This document shows, one piece after another, positions 18,501 through 26,688 of a DNA stretch of 64,000 nucleotides (position 1 is the stretch's first letter; every line of letters starts with the position of its first letter). The stretch lies in contig NZ_MTAV01000002.1 in the NCBI RefSeq assembly GCF_002154695.1, forward strand, positions 186,001-250,000. The letters are read 5' to 3'. Both the position numbers and the translations under genes were made by a program. The notes beneath the pieces were generated by a model. The model was not told the origin of the DNA. It was given only the letters and a program-made list of their open reading frames with translations, and did not search any database. This DNA comes from Nostoc sp. T09. Lineage in GTDB: Bacteria; Cyanobacteriota; Cyanobacteriia; Cyanobacteriales; Nostocaceae.

Positions 18501-19963
18501 TACATACTCAACAAGAGTTTGGAACTGCTTCAGACACCAGTGGCAAATTGGCAGATGATTGGACTAACTTTTATACTCGTACCGCAGCTCAGCGAAATCC
18601 TGACTTTGCCTGCCGTCCAAACGATCCCAGGCTGCCTAACTGTACTACTGGTGACGAATGGCGAGCTGCGGCTGTATTAGCAGATGCCGTTAACTTACTT
18701 TCCAATAATTTTAGAGAAGGCTTCCGTAATGAGGGAGACTATGACTGGAAGCCTGTTGCTAGTACTATTCCAGCCGATGTATCAGGCTATTTCTCAGCCA
18801 TCAATAGCTACGTCCCTAAATTCCAATGGTATGACAGCACTGGTGTTCCCAAAGACCTGGTTACAGATGTTGCTGGCGACACGACGACAACAGGGTTTCA
18901 AGGTAGTTCTTACCTGCATAACTTTGTGACACCAGTTATGAAATGGATACCAGTTCCCGAATTGTCGGTAGAAGTTTGTGTTCCAGATCCCGATCTACCT
19001 GCTGGTTCTCCTTGCGTATGGACTTTGACAACTTCTAACAGTGGTAAGCCAGTAGGTAATCAGTATCCAGAAGGTCAACCAGGAAATTCTATCAAAACAG
19101 GCACATTAGCAAATCCAACATTTTTAGACTCCAGTAGTCCATTCTATGGCCAACCTTATAGGATTGCTTTTGTCCGCGATTCGAGTGGAAACTTGGTTTC
19201 GCCGCTTAAGGTCTACGGGATTGAAGATGTTTCTAATCCACCTTCTGGCAGAACTAAGCAATTTACTGTGACCAATGGTTTTACCTTTGGAGCTGTAGGG
19301 AATGTCAAGGTAAGCTCAACTAAATTTATGCCTTGGTTAGAACCGATTGTTAGTGGTAGTAATATAACATTTAAGCCAATTTTACAAATTGACAACCCCT
19401 TTATTACTCCTACTAATCTTAGTCCTAGCCCCAGTAAAATTGACGTTGGAGTACATGGTAATTGGTTACAAGTAGCCAAGGAAACTACTTTCAATTTAAT
19501 TATTGCTGCTGGAGATACACCATCTCGCCCCAAAGAAGATAATGGCGGTTTACACAACTTTCCCCGCTTTATGGAGAACTGGAACCCAACGGGAACGGTA
19601 AGCGATGCCATTAAAGCCAGAATTACTGGTTCCTTTATCCAAATCAAGCGCAGCGAATATGCCACTGCCCCATACATGGTATATCTCTCAGATTCATCTA
19701 ACGGATATGCGATGACCGCGAACTTAGCTGGTAAGATACCCTACTATCTTGCTCCAACCAGACAATGGGGTTATGATGTAGCGCTGCTGTCTCAGTCACC
19801 AGACAGGTTTGCCCAAAAATTGGTAAGAATACCAGATGATCTACCCGATGAATACTTCCGGGAAGTTGGTCGAGATGACAACTGGGTGAAGACTCTGTTG
19901 TGTGCGAAGAAAGCCGACGATTCTTATGCAATTGATGCGGATCAACGTCCTGCTTGCAGCTAA
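15527..19963 (+). CDS. hpsA: Hormogonium polysaccharide biosynthesis protein HpsA
   Basis: A 1478-residue protein. After a basic N-terminus come SVNAGFVLPT and one membrane segment (about 51-73), a pilin-like G/F junction but without Glu at position 5. Then a very long extracytoplasmic region rich in Ser, Thr, Asn, Asp and Gly follows, with cysteines scattered to the C-terminus. The family is known from Nostoc punctiforme, where hpsA and its neighbours are needed for the hormogonium polysaccharide and gliding motility. The exact role of HpsA is not known; anchoring or presenting material at the surface is an inference. It heads a run of same-strand genes. The ATG is preceded by AGGAAAG. A perfect palindrome separates it from hpsB. 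Confidence 0.92.
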   Translation: MSPKRHLVKAANKLFKQISKQYLTAIKKQIIWLLRTIFHTRKRRSSVNAGFVLPTVAMVALVVVLLTTAILFRSFERSKNASNVRVNEAVLNAAAPAVDRAKSKLNKLLSDSTLPRATPTDTALDSIFNDTTKLNEYTLGDETQVKLTSGTDNLRSAWMYPVDTDNNGLFDSYTLYGIYFKNPPVSNGVYTRARNPIEARTPPMVNGGAGDACKDTNGTSATLVGNSGWFKVGSKLKKAFFVYTTNVPITKTGTLPAGYERYKGNKGFSAIEYQQERIQLPLVNNAVVYEDDLEMTPGPKLNLNGRIVTNSNLLTGSGFQQVTLYQVSSPYSCFYEADNAKVIVAGNVGAGTFTSDSADLTNGTLVHLFQGKGTSPDTGTGNNLKANKSVKDNSTTWSAQIAYNSLAYVKRINRLVDVQMANAATSDPQEVKDGPTTKSRRELLELYFKKRTRRVPYAEVAVDATNPLKVGSGTDYATTSPLQGSGDSLRPVDTWVFPFDPSDGTTKTGYATLELNKASGVTNRILPPATEPTKLEKVKQGNETFVGDRVAVGNNLPELWWDSTKNKFVGPNTDDTQQITSNYWDNPDNANTTDTSANNVRTRRSRIQQLADLGDIGRDGEWELAAAKVPATAQDPVGGLRVVTGAGIYLPAAATAATTTFTSYGTQIWSDLMPAKYGTVPTAIKPFEFYSLNIQYEVPQPPANTPYLQMRATAVYHYKGTSYNETSPTPIACVSSYYDPTDSTTAKNKSTLPWNAATGGKSNNGIVYGPPTSTVSTYQNLLNYQALLTYPNGRLVNEPLKKALDKLTASVSLTLSDKSAIDSALCALEIMDTVTVKTPSDSAIPYGAIRETTFLDPRQIQAIDATTGSKNYDLDKKDRQPLEIRATVLDVDALRKKTISSGTPQEYLLPNSGIIYATRDDALPDQSAGTSAAAKLENPVDFKLDPTRRPNGIMLVNGSKLFRGTTNTYRDVEKGLILASNVPVYIKGDFNLHTQQEFGTASDTSGKLADDWTNFYTRTAAQRNPDFACRPNDPRLPNCTTGDEWRAAAVLADAVNLLSNNFREGFRNEGDYDWKPVASTIPADVSGYFSAINSYVPKFQWYDSTGVPKDLVTDVAGDTTTTGFQGSSYLHNFVTPVMKWIPVPELSVEVCVPDPDLPAGSPCVWTLTTSNSGKPVGNQYPEGQPGNSIKTGTLANPTFLDSSSPFYGQPYRIAFVRDSSGNLVSPLKVYGIEDVSNPPSGRTKQFTVTNGFTFGAVGNVKVSSTKFMPWLEPIVSGSNITFKPILQIDNPFITPTNLSPSPSKIDVGVHGNWLQVAKETTFNLIIAAGDTPSRPKEDNGGLHNFPRFMENWNPTGTVSDAIKARITGSFIQIKRSEYATAPYMVYLSDSSNGYAMTANLAGKIPYYLAPTRQWGYDVALLSQSPDRFAQKLVRIPDDLPDEYFREVGRDDNWVKTLLCAKKADDSYAIDADQRPACS

Positions 19964-20004
19964 TACTCGACCACATAGATTTTGATGAGTCGTGGGTGTT
20001 CAGC

Positions 20005-20032
20005 TACCCGACTTCTTTAAAGAAGTCGGGTA
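20005..20032. repeat. Perfect 28-bp palindrome, copy 1 of 3
   Basis: TACCCGACTTCTTTAAAGAA followed by GTCGGGTA reads the same on both strands. It lies 41 bp after the hpsA stop and 68 bp before hpsB. Near-identical copies occur at 48098-48130 and 58288-58320. In RNA it would form a strong hairpin that could reduce transcription into hpsB, although no T-run follows. Confidence 0.75.
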
Positions 20033-20099
20033 TCTATAAGCCCTCATAACTAATGTGGTAAAGCACTAATCTCCACATCCCAGAAGTTGGTGAGTAAGA

Positions 20100-20774
20100 A
20101 TGATTAAGCATAAACAACAGCCAAAAATACTCAGATCTAATGAATCTGGTTTTACCATCATTGAATCCTTAATAGCGATGCTCGTTGCTGCTGTTTTACT
20201 GACTGCGATCGCACCTGTCATTGTCTTGGCAACTGCGTCTCGCGTACAAGCAAGACGGATAGAACTAGGAACTCAAGCAGCAAGAACATATATTGATGGC
20301 GTGAGAACAGGAGCTATTACTTCTCCTGTATCTACTAGTACAGGCGTAACTTTAGATGGATCTGATCCACCGACAGTAGGAAGTTTAACCTGTAGTGCCA
20401 ATGCATACTGTACTGTTCCCGCAACACCTGCGAACAATTTGTATTGTATAGATGGTGACGGTAATGGTAGTTGTACGGTCGGAAATAGTAAAGATTTGTT
20501 AGTTCAAGCATTTCGCTATAACACCGCTTCCACCAATGCTAATACTGGCTACCAATTGGGTGTGCGAGTTTACAGAGCAGATGGATTTGACTCAAATGGC
20601 AACTTAAAAAAAGCACCTAGTAAGCAAGCAACTTTCACTGGCGGAATAGGCGATCGTAAAGCTCCATTAGTAGAAATGACAACTGCGATCGCGTCACAAA
20701 CAAGTTCATTTAATGATTTGTGCAACCGCCTCAAAGTTACAGGCAGTACAACTTCAAATACTACATGTAACTAA
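20100..20774 (+). CDS. hpsB: Pseudopilin HpsB
   Basis: A 224-residue type IV pilin-like protein. The prepilin cleavage motif is ESG-FTIIE, with Gly17, Phe18 and Glu22 (the conserved +5 Glu), followed by one hydrophobic helix (about 23-45). The remainder is a compact, Thr/Ser/Asn-rich globular part with several cysteines (CSANAYC, CIDGDGNGSC, CN at the end) that could form disulfides outside the membrane. By position after hpsA it is hpsB, one of the pseudopilins thought to power polysaccharide export together with type II secretion/type IV pilus motors. It would need a prepilin peptidase from elsewhere. An ATG start follows GAGTAAGA. Confidence 0.85.
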   Translation: MIKHKQQPKILRSNESGFTIIESLIAMLVAAVLLTAIAPVIVLATASRVQARRIELGTQAARTYIDGVRTGAITSPVSTSTGVTLDGSDPPTVGSLTCSANAYCTVPATPANNLYCIDGDGNGSCTVGNSKDLLVQAFRYNTASTNANTGYQLGVRVYRADGFDSNGNLKKAPSKQATFTGGIGDRKAPLVEMTTAIASQTSSFNDLCNRLKVTGSTTSNTTCN

Positions 20775-20805
20775 GCATCAACGTTTGGAATAGAGAATAT
20801 TCAGC

Positions 20806-21801
20806 ATGAATTCAATCAAATTTCTGCTTGGTATCCAAATTAAACGATCTAAGTTTATTCAAGAGCGCGGTTTTACCCTGATTGAACTGCTGGTAGCCAT
20901 GATTATAGCTACGCTTGTAATCACACCTCTGCTTGGGTTTATGGTCAATATTTTGAATACAGATCGCCAAGAGCAAGCGAAGGCAAGTTCCGAACAAGAA
21001 ATCCAAACCGCACTCGATTATATTTCCCGTGATTTGCAGCAGGCAGTATATATCTATGATGCTACAGGCATTGATGCTATCAAAAACCAGTTGCCTGATC
21101 CTAGTGCTACCGATAGAGTTCCTGTACTAGTTTTTTGGAAACGAGAATTTATTGGGCAAGCACTTACAGCAGCAGACAGTAACAAAGATGATACTTTCGT
21201 TTACTCACTAGTTGCCTACTACTTAATTAAAGACACTAACTCCACTTGGTCTAATGCTGCTCGCATTGCTAGATGGCAAATCAGGAATGGTGTACCAGTT
21301 AGTAGTGGCGGTGTCGATTGTACTGGATATAGTGGCAAGTATGTCAGTAGTACTTATTGTCCTAGTTCCGGTTTTGCTTCATTTAACCTCGACGGAGTTG
21401 GCACCATCGAGCAAAAAATGAATAGCTGGACAAGACTCAGCTCATACACAACAACTACAACTACAAATGGAACCCCAACAACTACAACTACAACTGTAAC
21501 TCCAGGATCTCCTATAGTACTGGTGGATTACATAGATCAAACCATTACTGGAGCGCCATCGGCATCATGCGCTTCTGGTTCAAAAGTAACACCAGCAAGT
21601 TTCAACAGCCGAGATACGGGTAATATGACAAGCTTTTATGCCTGTGTAGATAGAGTGAACACAACCGCACAAGTATTTTTACGGGGCAATGCACTTGCTC
21701 GCTTACGAAACACCAACCTAAGTTATGCAGATAGTAGAAAAACTTATTTTCCTACTGCAAGTGTACGAGTACAAGGACGTGGATTTTTGTTCACAAAATA
21801 A
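20806..21801 (+). CDS. hpsC: Pseudopilin HpsC
   Basis: A 331-residue pilin-like protein with prepilin motif ERG-FTLIELLVAMI (Gly22, Phe23, Glu27), one membrane helix, and a large C-terminal region. This is larger than common minor pilins and resembles the PulJ/GspJ-type class by length. Around residues 206-230 it has a threonine tract (TTTTTTNGTPTTTTTTV) that is visible as ACA/ACT repeats at about 21447-21500. Such a linker is likely flexible and may be O-glycosylated. It starts 31 bp after hpsB, so the two are probably one transcript. Assignment as hpsC comes from order and domain type. Confidence 0.85.
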   Translation: MNSIKFLLGIQIKRSKFIQERGFTLIELLVAMIIATLVITPLLGFMVNILNTDRQEQAKASSEQEIQTALDYISRDLQQAVYIYDATGIDAIKNQLPDPSATDRVPVLVFWKREFIGQALTAADSNKDDTFVYSLVAYYLIKDTNSTWSNAARIARWQIRNGVPVSSGGVDCTGYSGKYVSSTYCPSSGFASFNLDGVGTIEQKMNSWTRLSSYTTTTTTNGTPTTTTTTVTPGSPIVLVDYIDQTITGAPSASCASGSKVTPASFNSRDTGNMTSFYACVDRVNTTAQVFLRGNALARLRNTNLSYADSRKTYFPTASVRVQGRGFLFTK

Positions 21802-21842
21802 ATCTGGAAATAACAGCACTAATTTATTAATGACAGGTTAGT

Positions 21843-22478
21843 ATGAACAAGTTTGTTGGCAAGTTATTACCCAGAAGTAGCGGTAAACCCGGCTCCAAGG
21901 ATTTATTTGCTACAAAGCAAGATGCTGGCTTTACTCTGTTGGAAGTCATAGTAGTAGTATTAATCGTAGGAATTTTAGCAGCGATCATTGCTCCTGGCTG
22001 GCTGGGTTTTGTTAACCGACAACGGGTAAATAAAGCTAATGATACGATTGTAGCTGCACTACAAGAAGCTCAAAGGCAAGCAAAAAGAACCAAACGTAAC
22101 TACAGCGTTAGTTTCGGAATTAACAGCAACATTCCTCAAATTGCGGTTTATCCCGGTACAACGCCAAGTAATTGGCAAAATTTGGGCGGGGACTTAGGAA
22201 TCAAATCTAAGCAAATTTTATTGGGTGCAAATCTTAGTGCAGTAAATACTACTGCTGGTGGTGCCATATCTTATAGTTTAACTACACCAGTAACTATTAC
22301 CTATGACCACATGGGAATTTTGCCAAATGCAGACTTTGGTGGAACATCGGGTTTGAAAATTGTAGTAGCTGTACCTAATGCGGGAAATCCTACACAAGCT
22401 AGTGGCGTTAAGAGATGTGTAATTGTAAATACTCTTTTAGGCTCGATGCTAACTGCAAAAGATAGTGACTGTAGTTAA
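21843..22478 (+). CDS. hpsD: Pseudopilin HpsD
   Basis: A 211-residue pilin-like protein with cleavage motif DAG-FTLLEVIVVVLIVGIL (Gly29, Phe30, Glu34). The long 29-residue leader is basic and polar. The hydrophobic helix ends near residue 50 and is followed by RQRVNKANDTIVAALQEAQRQ, typical of the GspH/FimT class. The C-terminal part has two cysteines near its end (GVKRCVIVNTLLG and DSDCS). It lies 41 bp from hpsC, the last of the first three pseudopilins, and is followed by a terminator-like hairpin at 22533-22577. Confidence 0.85.
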   Translation: MNKFVGKLLPRSSGKPGSKDLFATKQDAGFTLLEVIVVVLIVGILAAIIAPGWLGFVNRQRVNKANDTIVAALQEAQRQAKRTKRNYSVSFGINSNIPQIAVYPGTTPSNWQNLGGDLGIKSKQILLGANLSAVNTTAGGAISYSLTTPVTITYDHMGILPNADFGGTSGLKIVVAVPNAGNPTQASGVKRCVIVNTLLGSMLTAKDSDCS

Positions 22479-22532
22479 AAAATTTTGCTTTTGCATAAAA
22501 AACATCATAAAACCAGTATAACCACGGTACAG

Positions 22533-22577
22533 AAAACTGCTTTTTGATCGCAAAATTGAGACATAAAGAGCAGTTTT
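22533..22577 (+). terminator. Terminator-like hairpin after hpsD
   Basis: AAAACTGCT at 22533-22541 pairs with AGCAGTTTT at 22569-22577, and the second arm runs into TTTTTTGTTTTATTTG. The loop of 27 nt is long, but the T-rich tail is typical of intrinsic termination. It separates hpsA-hpsD from the glycosyltransferase genes, suggesting a partial end point within the locus. Confidence 0.55.
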
Positions 22578-22693
22578 TTGTTTTATTTGATTTTTGATTA
22601 CTGTTACTAAATTAACTATTGAACACGCTTGATTACATTTGTGCTACTTACTAGTTTAACCCAAATACCTTGATAATAATTAATTCGTGGATT

Positions 22694-23662
22694 ATGACTA
22701 ACTGTTTGGACTTTACTGTAGCTATACCTACTTATAACGGTGCAAGTCGTTTACCAGAATTACTAGAACGTCTAAAAAATCAACTTTACACTGAAAATAT
22801 TTCTTGGGAAATTATTGTTGTAGATAATAACAGTACCGACTATACAGCGAAAATCGTTCAAAGCTATCAAGAAAATTGGCAATACCCTTATACCTTAAAG
22901 TACTGCTTTGAAGAGAAGCAGGGAGCAGCATATGCTCGGAAAAGAGCAGTTTTAGAAGCTAAAGGTCGGTTGATAGGTTTTCTTGATGACGATAACTACC
23001 CGGTATCAAATTGGGTGGCAGAAGCTTACGCTTTTGGTCAGAACAACCCGCAAGCAGGGGCTTATGGTAGCCAAATTCATCCAGAATGGGAAGTAGAACC
23101 TCCAATAAATTTTTGCCGAATTGCACCATTTTTGGCAATTACAGAGAGAGGTAATGTACCACTACTATATGAAAAACATAAAAAATTACTACCTCCTTCT
23201 GCTGGGCTTGTTGTCCGTAAAGAGGCTTGGTTAGAAAATGTACCCACCCAGCTTATTTTAACTGGCAGAATCACTGGCAATATGCTTACCAGTGAAGACT
23301 TAGAGATGTTATCTTACATTCAAAAAGCAGGGTGGGAAATTTGGTATAACCCAAACATGGAAATCTACCATAGAATACCAAGTTTGCGCTTACAAAAAGA
23401 CTATTTAATTCCTTTTTTTCAAGGTATTGGTCTTAGTCGCTATGTTACTAGAATGGTAATTATAAAACCCTGTTATAGACCAATAGCATTTTTAGGATAT
23501 CTGCTCAATGATTTACATAAAATTGCTTTACATTTACTCAAATATCGCACAAAACTAAAAATTGATTTGGTTGCTGCCTGCGAATTACAACTATTTTTAA
23601 GTAGTTTAATTAGTCCTTTTTACCTTTGGAAAAATGGCTATTTAACTGTCAATCATAAATAA
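22694..23662 (+). CDS. hpsE: Hormogonium polysaccharide glycosyltransferase HpsE
   Basis: A 322-residue family-2 glycosyltransferase from the ATG at 22694; a TTG 24 bases upstream also opens the frame, but GTGGA suits the ATG better. It begins DFTVAIPTYNGASRLPELLERL, then WEIIVVDNNSTD (nucleotide-binding), EEKQGAAYARKRA and the metal-binding FLDDDN (about 97-101). PPSAGLVVRKEAW and TSEDLEMLSYIQKAGWEIWY form the acceptor-side motifs. There is no long membrane helix, so it is a cytoplasmic or peripheral enzyme. The type and place fit hpsE of the hps locus. The sugar donor and acceptor are unknown. It is paired with a close paralogue 14 bp downstream. Confidence 0.82.
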   Translation: MTNCLDFTVAIPTYNGASRLPELLERLKNQLYTENISWEIIVVDNNSTDYTAKIVQSYQENWQYPYTLKYCFEEKQGAAYARKRAVLEAKGRLIGFLDDDNYPVSNWVAEAYAFGQNNPQAGAYGSQIHPEWEVEPPINFCRIAPFLAITERGNVPLLYEKHKKLLPPSAGLVVRKEAWLENVPTQLILTGRITGNMLTSEDLEMLSYIQKAGWEIWYNPNMEIYHRIPSLRLQKDYLIPFFQGIGLSRYVTRMVIIKPCYRPIAFLGYLLNDLHKIALHLLKYRTKLKIDLVAACELQLFLSSLISPFYLWKNGYLTVNHK

Positions 23663-23676
23663 TTGCTATACCTTAT

Positions 23677-24666
23677 ATGACTGAAATTGTCGCTCAATCA
23701 TTAGACATTACTGTAGCAATTCCTACATATAATGGTGCAGATCGATTGCCTAAACTTTTAGATCGGCTTTTGGCTCAGACTGGTGTAGAACATTTAAGTT
23801 GGGAAATAATTGTTGTTGATAATAATAGTTGCGATCGCACAGAGTTTGTAGTCCATAATTACCAGACAATCTGTAATAGCATTTGCCCTTTAAGGTATAT
23901 TTTGGAAACCAAACAGGGCGCTGCTTTTGCACGAATTAGAGCGGTGTACGAAGCTAGAGGTCAGCTAGTTGCGTTTTTAGACGATGATAACTTACCTGCA
24001 CCTGATTGGCTAATAGCAGCTTATAATTTTGCCTCTGAATATCCACAAGCTGGTGCTTGGAGTGGACAAATTCATGGTAATTATGAGGTAAGCCCACCTA
24101 AGAATTTTGAACGCATTCAAGCTTTTCTCGCTATCAGAGAACAAGGCGACCAACCGTATTTATTTGATGCAGATAATTTAAGGCTCCCTCCTGGCGCGGC
24201 GCTAGTGGTTCGGAAACAACTATGGTATGAGAATGTTCCTAAAATACCTACCCTAAGCGGCAAATTACCTGGTGTATTTGTGCAAGGTGATGACTACGAA
24301 CCATTGCTATATATCCACAATGCTGGTTGGGAAATTTGGTATAACCCGGCAATGCATACTTACCATCAAATACCACATTGGCGGTTAGAAAGAAATTACT
24401 TACTAAGTTTAGCTCGTGGATGTGGGTTATGTGTTTTTCACTTACGCTTAATTAAAGCTAAAAACTGGCAAAAACCTTTAATATTTATTAAAACTTTTTT
24501 AGGTTCTTTACACCGAATTTTCAAGCATTATTTTAAATATAAATCTACTTTACAAAGTGATACAATTGCACTATTTGAAATTGAATTTTATTTAGGTACT
24601 ATGATTAGTCCCTTCTATTATTTAAAATGTCTTTTAGTAAATTTTATTAAAACTTATAACTCATGA
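23677..24666 (+). CDS. HpsE-like family-2 glycosyltransferase
   Basis: A 329-residue paralogue of the preceding gene with the same plan: LDITVAIPTYNGADRLPKLL, WEIIVVDNNSCD, LETKQGAAFARIRAVYEARG, FLDDDN (about 102-107), LRLPPGAALVVRKQLW and VQGDDYEPLLYIHNAGWEIWY. Both ends and most motifs line up with the neighbour, so the two arose by tandem duplication. It could be the second GT of the hps set (hpsF in position), but by sequence it is closest to HpsE. Its stop overlaps the next start in ATGA, implying translational coupling. Confidence 0.8.
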   Translation: MTEIVAQSLDITVAIPTYNGADRLPKLLDRLLAQTGVEHLSWEIIVVDNNSCDRTEFVVHNYQTICNSICPLRYILETKQGAAFARIRAVYEARGQLVAFLDDDNLPAPDWLIAAYNFASEYPQAGAWSGQIHGNYEVSPPKNFERIQAFLAIREQGDQPYLFDADNLRLPPGAALVVRKQLWYENVPKIPTLSGKLPGVFVQGDDYEPLLYIHNAGWEIWYNPAMHTYHQIPHWRLERNYLLSLARGCGLCVFHLRLIKAKNWQKPLIFIKTFLGSLHRIFKHYFKYKSTLQSDTIALFEIEFYLGTMISPFYYLKCLLVNFIKTYNS

Positions 24667-25667
24667 ACAATACTATTCAAAATTATCCAAAAATTTCTGT
24701 TGTTATACCAGCTTATAATTGCCAGAAAACTATTAAAGCAACTATTGAATCTGTTTTACAGCAAACCTTTGCTGATTTTGAATTAATTGTAATTAATGAT
24801 GGTTCGCAAGATGCAACCTTAGAAATTGTTTCCCAAATTAATGACTCACGCTTAAAAATATTCTCTTTCGAGAATGCAGGCGCAAATATTAGCCGTAACC
24901 GTGGATTAAATTATGCAATTGGAGAATTTGTAAGTTTCTTAGATGCAGACGATCTCTGGATACCAGAGAAATTAGAATCGCAATTGCAAGCATTACAAGC
25001 TAATTCTCAAGCATCTGTAGCTTATAGTTGGACGAATTGTATTGATGAGAAAGGCCAATTTCTACGCCGAGGAACATATATTGCAGCAACAGGTAATGTT
25101 TATGCCCAACTCTTAGTAATTAATTTTTTAGAGAGTGGTTCTAATCCTTTGATTAGAAGAGAGGCTTTAATAGCTGTCGGTGGTTTTGATAAATCTCTAC
25201 CTGCTGGCCAAGATTGGGATATTTATTTACGCTTAGCTGCTAATTATCATTTTGTGCCCGTACCATATCCCCAAATTTTATACCGAATTTCAGCTAGTTC
25301 ACTATCTACTAATGTTGTTAGGCAGGAAGCAGCTTGCTTGACTGTGATTGAACGAGCTTTTAAGCAGGCTCCCGAACATTTACAGTATTTAAAAAACTAT
25401 AGTTTGGCTAATATTTATAAGTATTTACTTTATAAAGCTCTAGAAGGCTCACCAGCTAGAAATAAAGCTATCTTAGCAGCTAAATTACTTTGGCAAACTA
25501 TTAGACATGATTGTTCAATTTTACAAAAACCAGCATATTTTAAAGCATTATTAAAAATTTGTATACTATTTTTATTTACTCCAGCACAAGCCAAGCTACT
25601 ACTTGAGAAATTGCCTAAATTTTCTAACGTTAGCACTATATTAGGCTATTTACAAATAGAAATATAA
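24663..25667 (+). CDS. Family-2 glycosyltransferase (hps locus)
   Basis: A 334-residue GT2/GT-A enzyme starting ISVVIPAYNCQKTIKATIES, with FELIVINDGSQDATLEI, AGANISRNRGLNYAIGE and the catalytic FLDADDLW (DXD-type, about 97-104). GGFDKSLPAGQDWDIYLRLA carries the QDWD acceptor-side motif. The C-terminal 90 residues are alpha-helical and basic, with a hydrophobic patch (ICILFLFTP) that may attach to the membrane. It overlaps the previous gene by 4 bp (ATGA). By position it could be hpsF or hpsG, but the letter was not assigned. The next gene is a tandem paralogue. The donor sugar is unknown. Confidence 0.8.
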   Translation: MNNTIQNYPKISVVIPAYNCQKTIKATIESVLQQTFADFELIVINDGSQDATLEIVSQINDSRLKIFSFENAGANISRNRGLNYAIGEFVSFLDADDLWIPEKLESQLQALQANSQASVAYSWTNCIDEKGQFLRRGTYIAATGNVYAQLLVINFLESGSNPLIRREALIAVGGFDKSLPAGQDWDIYLRLAANYHFVPVPYPQILYRISASSLSTNVVRQEAACLTVIERAFKQAPEHLQYLKNYSLANIYKYLLYKALEGSPARNKAILAAKLLWQTIRHDCSILQKPAYFKALLKICILFLFTPAQAKLLLEKLPKFSNVSTILGYLQIEI

Positions 25668-25675
25668 ATTTATTT

Positions 25676-26629
25676 ATGCCCATCATAAGTGTAATTATTC
25701 CTGTTTATAATGGTGAGAAAACCATTACATCAACTATAAAATCTGTTTTATCTCAAACATTGTCTGATATTGAATTAATTATCATTAATGATGGTTCAAA
25801 AGACTCAACTTTAGAAATAATTAAAAATATTTATGACTTTCGTTTAAGGGTATTTTCTTATCCAAATGCTGGGCAAGCTGTCAGTCGTAATCGTGGGCTA
25901 TCTCTGGCATCAGGTGAATATATTTCCTTTATTGATGCTGATGATCTCTGGACTACCGAGAAATTAGAAGCTCAATTAAAAGCATTACAAGATAATCCTC
26001 AAGCATCCGTAGCTTATAGTTGGACTAATTATATTGATGAGCAAGGTAATTTCTTGGTTTCTGGAACACACACTATTGAAAATGGTAATGTTTACGAAAA
26101 GTTATTAGTAAGTAATTTTATAGAAAATGGTTCCAATCCTTTAATCCATAGGCAAGCTTTAGTTGAAGTCGGTGGATTTGATGCTTCGATGACTCCGGCA
26201 GAAGATTGGGATCTTTGGCTGAGGTTAGCATCTCGCTATTCTTTTGTAGGAGTACCATCGCCACAAATTTTATATCGAGTATCTGCTACTTCCGCGTCGG
26301 CTAATCTTTTTAAGATGGAGACTGCTTGCTTACAAGTAATTAACAGTGCTTGTGTTCAAACATCTGAATCTGTAACTATCCTCAAGGCTCACAGTATGGC
26401 TAATTTGTATAAATACCTAACTTGTAAAGCTTTACAGGAGCCACTTAATCGAAAAAAGGGTTTAGCAGCAGCTAAATTTCTGGCGAAATTTTTCATAAAT
26501 GACTTTTTTCGTCTGCAACGGCTAAATTTCACTTTAAAACTAGTATTTAAAGTTTTTGTAATTCTTATTTTACCCTCTACTATGTCTACGACATTATTAT
26601 CAAGCATCAAGATAGCGGCTAAAAGATGA
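25676..26629 (+). CDS. Family-2 glycosyltransferase, tandem paralogue
   Basis: A 317-residue GT2 enzyme parallel to the previous gene throughout: ISVIIPVYNGEKTITSTIKS, IELIIINDGSKDSTLEI, AGQAVSRNRGL, FIDADDLW, then QASVAYSWTNYIDEQGNF and GGFDASMTPAEDWDLWLRLA. Roughly half the residues match the neighbour by eye, so this is an older tandem duplication. The gap to the previous gene is 8 bp and there is no clear ribosome site, so re-initiation is likely. The C-terminus is helical and basic (IKIAAKR). It probably adds another residue of the hps polysaccharide repeat. Exact function is unknown. Confidence 0.8.
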   Translation: MPIISVIIPVYNGEKTITSTIKSVLSQTLSDIELIIINDGSKDSTLEIIKNIYDFRLRVFSYPNAGQAVSRNRGLSLASGEYISFIDADDLWTTEKLEAQLKALQDNPQASVAYSWTNYIDEQGNFLVSGTHTIENGNVYEKLLVSNFIENGSNPLIHRQALVEVGGFDASMTPAEDWDLWLRLASRYSFVGVPSPQILYRVSATSASANLFKMETACLQVINSACVQTSESVTILKAHSMANLYKYLTCKALQEPLNRKKGLAAAKFLAKFFINDFFRLQRLNFTLKLVFKVFVILILPSTMSTTLLSSIKIAAKR

Positions 26630-26688
26630 AATATTCCTAAATATTTTTTAAATGCAAGCATACTAAAAAAATCTAAATATGTTTTCAA

